The position numbers and the translations under genes are program-made. A stretch of 64,000 nt of DNA from Haliotis asinina. Lineage: Eukaryota; Mollusca; Gastropoda; Lepetellida; Haliotidae. Positions within the stretch are counted from its first letter, which is position 1. The number at the start of each line of letters is the position of its first letter. This document shows positions 57,877 through 64,000 of this stretch, in pieces. The stretch covers positions 61,083,504 through 61,147,503 of the forward strand of contig NC_090280.1 in the NCBI RefSeq assembly GCF_037392515.1, given 5' to 3'. The notes beneath the pieces are model-generated. The model saw only the letters and a list, made by a program, of their open reading frames with translations, searched no databases and was not told the origin of the DNA.

Positions 57877-58279
57877 TTAAGTTCAGGCTTTAATTAAAAA
57901 ACACAGGCCTGCTTACATTTTTCGGCATAGAATGATTAAAACAACTACGGGGTTACGGGTGGAAATCTCTTTCAGAATAGTACAGGACCGTTCCGGAATG
58001 CCTAAATATGGGCATGATTTTCTGATTGCTCTACCACTATGGCTATCATTGCTACGTGATGTTAGCTTGGTAGAGTATAGCATTAGGGCACATATGGGCT
58101 ACAATGCCCATCCGTCAACAAAACGGACGGCACCAACTGATTTTTTTAGGAATGCCGGTAACGTCTAGCTACTGCGAAATGTGTTCAATATTGCCGTTGA
58201 CTCCACACCTCACCCCCTCCCCTGCCCCAAATCCGAACGTGACGTATGAAGCATTAAAAATAGCATAATGTATACTCAC

Positions 58280-58403
58280 GCCAGTCGCCTTCGGTGAATA
58301 TTCCGAAAACGAGACGTTTTCTGTCCTTATAAAATCCTCCACAGTTACAAATAGCTCTTGATCTCTGTCCAGCCACAAATTCTTTAAAACTTGCAGTCGG
58401 CAT
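58280..58403 (-). CDS. Possible first coding exon of unknown minus-strand gene
   Basis: ATG at 58403, then 41 codons (MPTASFKEFVAGQRSRAICN, CGGFYKDRKRLVFGIFTEGD) ending at a consensus GTGAGT donor at 58279. No downstream exon could be joined with confidence; the next DNA on this strand is the TTAA element. Weak candidate. Confidence 0.2.
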
Positions 58404-59178
58404 TACTCAATAAACCCCCATTGCATCTGTCATAAGAAAGCTCCCGATGACCACTATCAACGCATACCACTCTTCTTCTTGCAATCGAAACAGCCTGAAC
58501 GTAACTGCTGAGGTTTTAGGTCAAAACGGACCTGAGGATTTCGATGAAAATACGGATTTAGGTAAAAACGGATTGTGGGATGTAGATCAAAACGGATACA
58601 TTTTTTCATGTCAAAATTAGCAGTCATCGCAGCTGGTGAGTAAATAAAATGTTTTTAACTGTAGTCAGGTTTCATGCACCGTCTTTTTGTAATGGAGTAA
58701 TCCATATTTCTCATCTCTTATCCTGACATTACACCAACCGTTTCTTTTTGATAACCACATTTATCATACAAAACTGTTTTACTGGAGATACTGCTAATGT
58801 GAGAGTAACCGATTTATTATTAATATATATTGCTATTAAGATATCACACATTGTGTAATAACATCGCGTGATGCCGTACTATGACGTCAGAGTGGTTTTG
58901 AGCCATGACGTCACAATGCTATTACTTCTGTTACGATAGTAGTAGGCCTTGCTTGACCTGCAGAAAGCTGAGTGTTATCACAATCGTTGAATTCTTACGA
59001 AAGACGTATTTTGCTCGATATTATTTTGCTAATGTTGGGTGGGTAATAAATAAAATACTAACCTATCGCTTTCGCTCATTAGATACCAAACCATTCATTC
59101 GTTTCATAAATATTGTATTACCTGGGTCATCGTGTACTATTCTCTGTCTCTTAGGAGATATCGTTTGACAGCAGATTT

Positions 59179-59235
59179 TGCATTCGTAACTACTCGTGTC
59201 ATTCCGGCAAGCCGAGACGAGTAGTTACGAATGCA
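59179..59235. repeat. Perfect 19-bp palindrome arms with 19-nt spacer
   Basis: TGCATTCGTAACTACTCGT (59179-59197) and ACGAGTAGTTACGAATGCA (59217-59235) are exact inverted copies, flanked by CAGATTTT on the left and right in direct orientation. Confidence 0.85.
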
Positions 59236-59454
59236 GATTTTCTACAATGGCCTGTCATGACTCACACTGCTATTACGTCCAAAGCCTGATGAGGTCAGAA
59301 TGTTGTGACGATATAAACTTAATGACGTCACAATGATATGTCATCGGAGCAGCCTACCTGTGCGATAGATTTGTGACCGTCACATATCAGTGTGTTGGTA
59401 ATTTATCTCATTTAGTCCGCTTTGAGCTACTGATGTACCTTTGAGAAAGTAAGA

Positions 59455-59600
59455 TGGGTTTTTCGTTACTCTTAGCAGTATTTGAGCAATATTACTGCGG
59501 GGAACACCAGAGATGGACTTCGCACAATGTATACGCATGTGGGGAATCGAACCGCGTTCAGCATGACGAGGTAAAGCTTTAACCATCAGGACTCCCTACC
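59455..59600 (-). repeat. tRNA-derived SINE (family B)
   Basis: Complement of the B box (GGGAATCGAACCGC) and of the tail (TTAGCAGTATTTGAGCAATA), with GGGGAACACCAGAGATGG between, as in other family-B copies. Confidence 0.6.
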
Positions 59601-59933
59601 ATCTCTGATTACACAGGTTCAACACTTCACAGTCTTTTCACATAGCTCCTTTAATTTCTAACTGTCAAATCAAACCGCGCTCATCGGCAAAAACATTCCC
59701 ATTGCTGTTAAATCTGGCATACCCTTGTCATTCGTATGACATACATAATTTAATGGCACATGCTTATGTTACGAATAAATAGTTTAGTTAAATGATAACG
59801 TTTGTTATTAACATAGTTATTTCAATATATTGCATATGCCATTTCATCGTGAGTCTCCACTGTCCATGGTGGCATTATTCATGAGAATATGGGCATTTAA
59901 ATATGTAAATTAAATTCCCCGCACAGGAATATA

Positions 59934-61228
59934 CGAGGGGAAGTCAATAAGTTCATAGAAGTGGGTGCTGATATATCCTTGGTGATGTTGTCATTGGTGT
60001 CATTATTGAGTTGATTCATCTGTGACTCTGTATACTGATACCCAACCTTCCTCGAGCATTTACTTGAGAGTTAGAGCCTTTAAAAGACGATTACCCTGCA
60101 CAAATCATGGAAACCTCCAAAACTGAGTTTCGTGCAGTTATCAAGTTTCTCACTAAAGAAGGTGTGAATGCAACCGAAATCCACAAACGCATGATCAATG
60201 TGTATGGCGAGGAAGCCCCTCAATATTCCACTGTGGCAAAATGGTCAGTTGAGTTTAAGCGAGGTCGCAGCTCCTTGGAAGATGACCCACGGTCAGGAAG
60301 ACCTTCTGAAGCCATTACAGAAGATACAATTGCCCGGATCCAACGCTTAATTATGTCCGATCGGAGAATAAAGGTGGACGAGATAGCTTCAGAGTGTGGC
60401 ATTTCACATGGAAGTGTTTGCACAGTGATCCATGAACACCTGCACATGTCCAAGGTATCCGCAAGATGGGTCCCTCGTAACCTAAATGCACATGATCGTC
60501 ACCAGAGAGTTGAATCCAGTCGTGAGCTGTTGGACATCTACAACGCTGATCCTGATAACTTTCATGCTCGTCTGGTTACTGGGGATGAAACCTGGATTCA
60601 TCACTGGGATCCCGAAACCAAACAAGAATCCATGCAGTGGAAGCACAAGCATTCTCCTGCACCCAAGAAGTTCAAAACACAACCTTCTGCTGGCAAGATC
60701 ATGGCAACCGTTTTCTGGGATTCAAAGGGTGTGATTCTCATAGACTATAAACCACCTAAAACTACGATCACAGGGGCTTACTATGCTGACTTGTTGAAAA
60801 GATTGAGAGCGGCCATCAAAGAGAAGAGGCGTGGGAAGTTGACAGCTGGAGTCATGCTTCTCCACGACAATGCACCAGTCCACAAGAGCCGTGTTGCACA
60901 AGCTTCTCTTCAACAATGTGGCTTCGAACAACTAAACCATCCCCCATACAGTCCAGATCTGGCCTCCAGCGACTACTATCTGTTTCGCAATTTGAAATCT
61001 CACTTGCGTGGAACAAGATTTGCCAATGATGATGACCTCAAGGCAACAACAGAGGCGTGGCTGAGGGACCAATCTGAAGACTTCTATTTCAAGGGCATAG
61101 ACAGTCTCAAAGACAAATGGGCAAAATGCATCGAGGTTCAGGGAGACTATATTGAAAAATAAAACCAATATCACAACCATTGTGTTCTGTTTTATATCGA
61201 GTTCTATGAACATATTGACTTCCCCTCG
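59934..61228 (+). mobile_element. Complete mariner transposon (1,295 bp)
   Basis: 27-bp terminal inverted repeats: left CGAGGGGAAGTCAATAAGTT.. and right complement CGAGGGGAAGTCAATATGTT.., one mismatch. TA sits just outside each end (59932-59933 and 61229-61230), the expected target duplication. Length and single transposase frame are canonical for the mariner family. High terminal identity and an intact frame indicate recent arrival. Confidence 0.95.
60107..61162 (+). CDS. Mariner-family transposase (DD34D), 351 aa
   Basis: Cut-and-paste transposase that acts in the nucleus on its own inverted repeats. The N-terminal part (about 1-115) holds the paired helix-turn-helix DNA-binding region (FRAVIKFLTKEG; SGRPSEAITEDT; CGISHGSVCTVIHEHL). 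The linker motif WVPRNL (121-126) stands for the usual WVPHEL. The catalytic triad is Asp160 (TGDETWIHHWDPETK), Asp254 (LLHDNAPVHKS) and Asp289 (YSPDLASSDYYLF), with exactly 34 residues between the last two. No stop or frame break is seen, and length is normal for the family (about 345-355 aa). The stop codon overlaps an AATAAA poly(A) signal. Catalytic residues are all present; the variant linker might lower activity (inference). Confidence 0.97.
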   Translation: METSKTEFRAVIKFLTKEGVNATEIHKRMINVYGEEAPQYSTVAKWSVEFKRGRSSLEDDPRSGRPSEAITEDTIARIQRLIMSDRRIKVDEIASECGISHGSVCTVIHEHLHMSKVSARWVPRNLNAHDRHQRVESSRELLDIYNADPDNFHARLVTGDETWIHHWDPETKQESMQWKHKHSPAPKKFKTQPSAGKIMATVFWDSKGVILIDYKPPKTTITGAYYADLLKRLRAAIKEKRRGKLTAGVMLLHDNAPVHKSRVAQASLQQCGFEQLNHPPYSPDLASSDYYLFRNLKSHLRGTRFANDDDLKATTEAWLRDQSEDFYFKGIDSLKDKWAKCIEVQGDYIEK

Positions 61229-61234
61229 TACATT

Positions 61235-62685
61235 CCTGTTTGATCTTGGCTAAACATAACAAACAAGAAATAGTTGTTCAATGGAGACGTATTTGATCCT
61301 GCTGCCATGGCAGTGTTTTGGACACCTGTTTCAGCAACTGCTTTCATCCAGTCCTCATTTATAGTTTCTTTGGCATGGTGGTGTTTGACTGCTGTGTCGA
61401 ACGTCTATGCTTTAGTAATTCCAGTGAAAGGCAACATGGATGGTAACATTTAATGTATGTGCTCATTCGTGTATAACCAGTTCACCTATTTTAGACCGCC
61501 ATCTACAGTTTTTGTTCAGGTGTGAGTACGAAGAAACAAAAGCATGCAGGAATGTCTAATTGATTACAAGAGTAAACGAAGAGGACTGCGTAAGCCTATG
61601 TTGTAGCCGATTGTGCAGCAGTGGAGAAAATACAACACAAGAAGGAAGTACAACACATGCAAGGCCATACTCTCTATGTGGCTCAAGATTGTTCCAGTGA
61701 GTATTTGAAAGTCCACTTGTTAATGACATGATTTTTTTCTTTTCTTTTGAAAAAATTATTAAACGGAGTCCACTTCACCGACAAGTACAGAGACAGTTAA
61801 CGACTCTGATGTAGACTAATGATGAACAGAACGCGGGTAAGTTACAGCTAGTGATGCTAACGTATTGCAGTTTATGTGATCACTCACGTTCTTCGTACCG
61901 TAATAGTTGGTAGAGTGAGCGGATTGGAATGAGGTTGCTTTGAAAAGTGTATTACTTATATCCACGTCAGCCCGATGTTATCATGACAATTCAGGTATTG
62001 GGATGTCTCCACAAAGACTGGGTCATCCCAATGGTATTTAGAAGTGTATAATGATCGGGTTTTTTTTCCTGGGTCGATACCAAAGACGGGAATGTTGCAC
62101 CGATTTGTAAGTAGCCGATCGTCGACCAGACAATCGAAGACTGCTCTAAATCCAGGCTTCGATTCACCACACGGATACAGTATGTGAGTCCATTTCTTCA
62201 TCATGATATTCCTGGAATATTGCTAAAACCTAGTCTTCTTCACTCACTCACTCACTCGCGGTTATGCAGCTGTAGCTGATTCTGGGTGTGCTTAATTCTA
62301 ATTCCCTCACTCGACTTCCAGAGTGGGACAGGATAACATAAGGTTCAATAACTATCTTTAGTAAATGACATCGTTTTGTTCATTTTAAGAGGGTATATTC
62401 CGCTGGCTAAACTACACCGGTCCCCTGCCCAGACGAATATCAAAGTCGATGCACAAGACTATCTCGGATTTAGGCTGCTATGAAAGCGGACCAGTTGCAG
62501 TGGATTCTCCCGTTTGAACCAGTCTTTGCAGAGCATATATGTACTTACTATAGGGCATGGCTGAATGAAGTACAACAAGGCACCGTCATGACTTCTTATT
62601 TCGGTATATGATGCGTGAAAATAAAAATAAGGATTTCTGAGAAGTCACTAGTGTGACTGAATAAAGCACACAGAAAGGGAACGTT
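61235..62685. other. Intergenic, mostly unrecognised
   Basis: Contains a short family-A/B SINE tail at about 62205-62260 (ATTCCTGGAATATTGCTAAA and CACTCACTCACTCACTCG). No gene seen. Confidence 0.4.
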
Positions 62686-62691
62686 GTCTTT

Positions 62692-62890
62692 TACGTCATC
62701 ATTTGATGTACACACTTTATCTAAGGAATTTCACGTCATTATTTGAAATAAACACTTTATCTAAGGAATTTCACGTCATTATTTGAAATAAACACTTTAT
62801 CTAAGGAATTTCACGTCATTATTTGAAATAAACACTTTATCTAAGGAATTTCACGTCATTATTTGAAATAAACACTTTATCTAAGGAATT
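62692..62890. repeat. 40-bp minisatellite, 5 copies
   Basis: Unit with ACGTCATTATTTGAAATAAA and CACTTTATCTAAGGAATTTC. The first copy differs slightly (ATCATTTGATGTAC); the other four look identical, so the array is young. Confidence 0.92.
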
Positions 62891-63204
62891 GGGAATACTG
62901 AGGTGTTATCCTTTTCATGACTATCACATGTGTTAGTTTGATGCGGGAGAATATCTCAAAGTGAGACAGGTGAGCTATGCTTACCATTCTGTGAAACCCA
63001 TTCGAATATGCTACAAAAATGGAAGCGAATCTGACTGGAGAGGGATTCGAGCCGTCGATCAATCGTTTTGTTTCACCCTTAGAGCTGCTTTGAGCTCCTC
63101 GCACTGGTATACCATCAAATCTACGACAGGACCAAACCGTACTTCATTCTCTTCAGTCTACTTAGACGTCTTTAAATGTTGGCAGTAACAATCCGTAAAC
63201 CCAT

Positions 63205-63410
63205 GCGGCCACCTCAGTGGTGTAGTGGTTAGAGTGTTCACTCGGAGAGCGGCAGGTCGTGGGTTCGACCCCCGTCTGTGTCATACCAAAACACTTTAAA
63301 ATATGGTACTTGCTGATCCCGTAAGAGTACTTGAAGGAGTTGTCGGTTCAGAGTCTTCACGTTTCACTGCAGCATGGTATCTCAGTGAGCTAGCACCATA
63401 AAACCAGCTT
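63205..63410 (+). repeat. tRNA-derived SINE (family C), well preserved
   Basis: A-box-like GTGGTGTAGTGGTTAGAG and B-box GGGTTCGACCCCC form a good tRNA-like promoter head; the tail GCATGGTATCTCAGTGAGCT..GCACCA matches 3225-3455. Confidence 0.7.
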
Positions 63411-63414
63411 AAGT

Positions 63415-64000
63415 CTGGGCTAGTACAAGCAGTCTCACATACGCACTAACAGACGTCGTCATGCGAGTTACACATTCTTAAGTGTGACGAAACCTCATGT
63501 CACCTGACTTCACTGTGAATTCAAGCGTTAGTATTGGGTCAAATTCCATACTCCACTGTGGTCATTGGTTATTGAGCCAGCCTCGTCAACATTTGCAAAC
63601 TACATCTGGAAGACTGACCAACTCCGCTGACTAAAATATCGTTTTGTAATAAGTACACAGTTTTGTAAACATATTTGTGTCGGCGATACCGCCATGAAGT
63701 TGGAACACTGCTGAGTGCGTCGTTATAAAACAAATAAACCAACCAACGTGTAGATGACGAAATTCTATGGAAGTAGGATTATATTTATTTTAATACACAA
63801 AGAAGCTAATTGTTGAATTTGGTCCATATGTATTTTTTAGTTAGGCACAAGCCATCATTGTTATTGGTCACCATGAGCTTTACAAACTGTATATAGTCTT
63901 TGCTATATAAACGTTGTGTCTTTTCCGAATACCGTCTCTAGTTTCTCAAGATCCCATCATATTTGGTCGTCATTATCACTTCCTATTTGAGTCTCAATGT
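63415..64000. other. Right edge, nothing recognised
   Basis: A short SINE-tail-like piece (CATGAAGTTGGAACACTGCT..AACAAATAAACC) occurs near 63690-63745. Otherwise no supported feature. Confidence 0.4.

Noticed and set aside
57592-57880. Opposed open frames of about 75-86 codons as genes
   Set aside because: They lie inside the right end of the TTAA element, match no family, and cannot both be coding.
63215-63290. Possible tRNA gene (A and B boxes clear)
   Set aside because: The ends do not pair as an acceptor stem and the sequence continues into the family-C SINE body also found at 3225.

Overview
The window looks like nuclear DNA of a marine gastropod, most likely an abalone (Haliotis) or close relative. 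The evidence is AT-rich sequence, small exons with GT..AG introns of roughly 0.4-3 kb, animal housekeeping genes, and many copies of dispersed repeats whose cores (for example GATCACTGGATTGTCTGGTC and TAGCTGGAATATTGCTGAG) I associate with abalone genomic sequence. The genus is inferred. All exon borders were read by eye from splice signals, phase and family conservation.

Left third (about 0.8-25.7 kb): three intact-looking genes, tightly packed. (1) A five-exon plus-strand gene (847-5059) encodes a 339-aa protein. It joins an N-terminal lobe like that of the tRNA 2'-phosphotransferase Tpt1/KptA to leucine-rich repeats; the normal catalytic His is Tyr and the second Tpt1 lobe is absent. (2) PTRH2 (peptidyl-tRNA hydrolase 2) lies on the minus strand (5314-10321, five exons), tail-to-tail with gene 1; their poly(A) signals are about 35 bases apart. 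(3) ANAPC7 (APC/C subunit 7, TPR protein) lies on the plus strand (10769-25677, 17 coding exons), head-to-head with PTRH2 across a 447-base shared promoter interval.

Middle (25.7-44 kb): gene-poor DNA with a hAT-like MITE, a 26-bp minisatellite, a compact RNA hairpin and decayed LINEs. It also holds two intronless minus-strand paralogues (32793-33695 and 38932-39903). They encode an N-terminal TIR/SEFIR-like domain, a variable Ser/Thr-rich linker, and a C-terminal transmembrane segment with a short tail ending in an N-glycosylation sequon. I do not recognise this family by name; it is the best candidate here for an undescribed innate-immune-type component.

Right part (44-64 kb): pieces of a Piwi-family Argonaute gene on the minus strand (44148-50000). 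The N domain is recognisable exon by exon, but most of PAZ, MID and PIWI is absent and one exon is frame-disrupted, so this looks like a decayed or heavily rearranged paralogue. Upstream on the same strand lie a 10-residue RG/SGG repeat reading frame and a 452-codon Pro/Gln/Met repeat reading frame whose link to Piwi is unproven. Further right are a 2,001-bp TTAA-flanked DNA element, a complete 1,295-bp mariner transposon with an intact 351-aa DD34D transposase, several strong inverted repeats and a 40-bp minisatellite.

SINE-like repeats, often nested or in inverted pairs, fill introns and intergenic DNA. I saw no LTR or other virus-like element that I could support.
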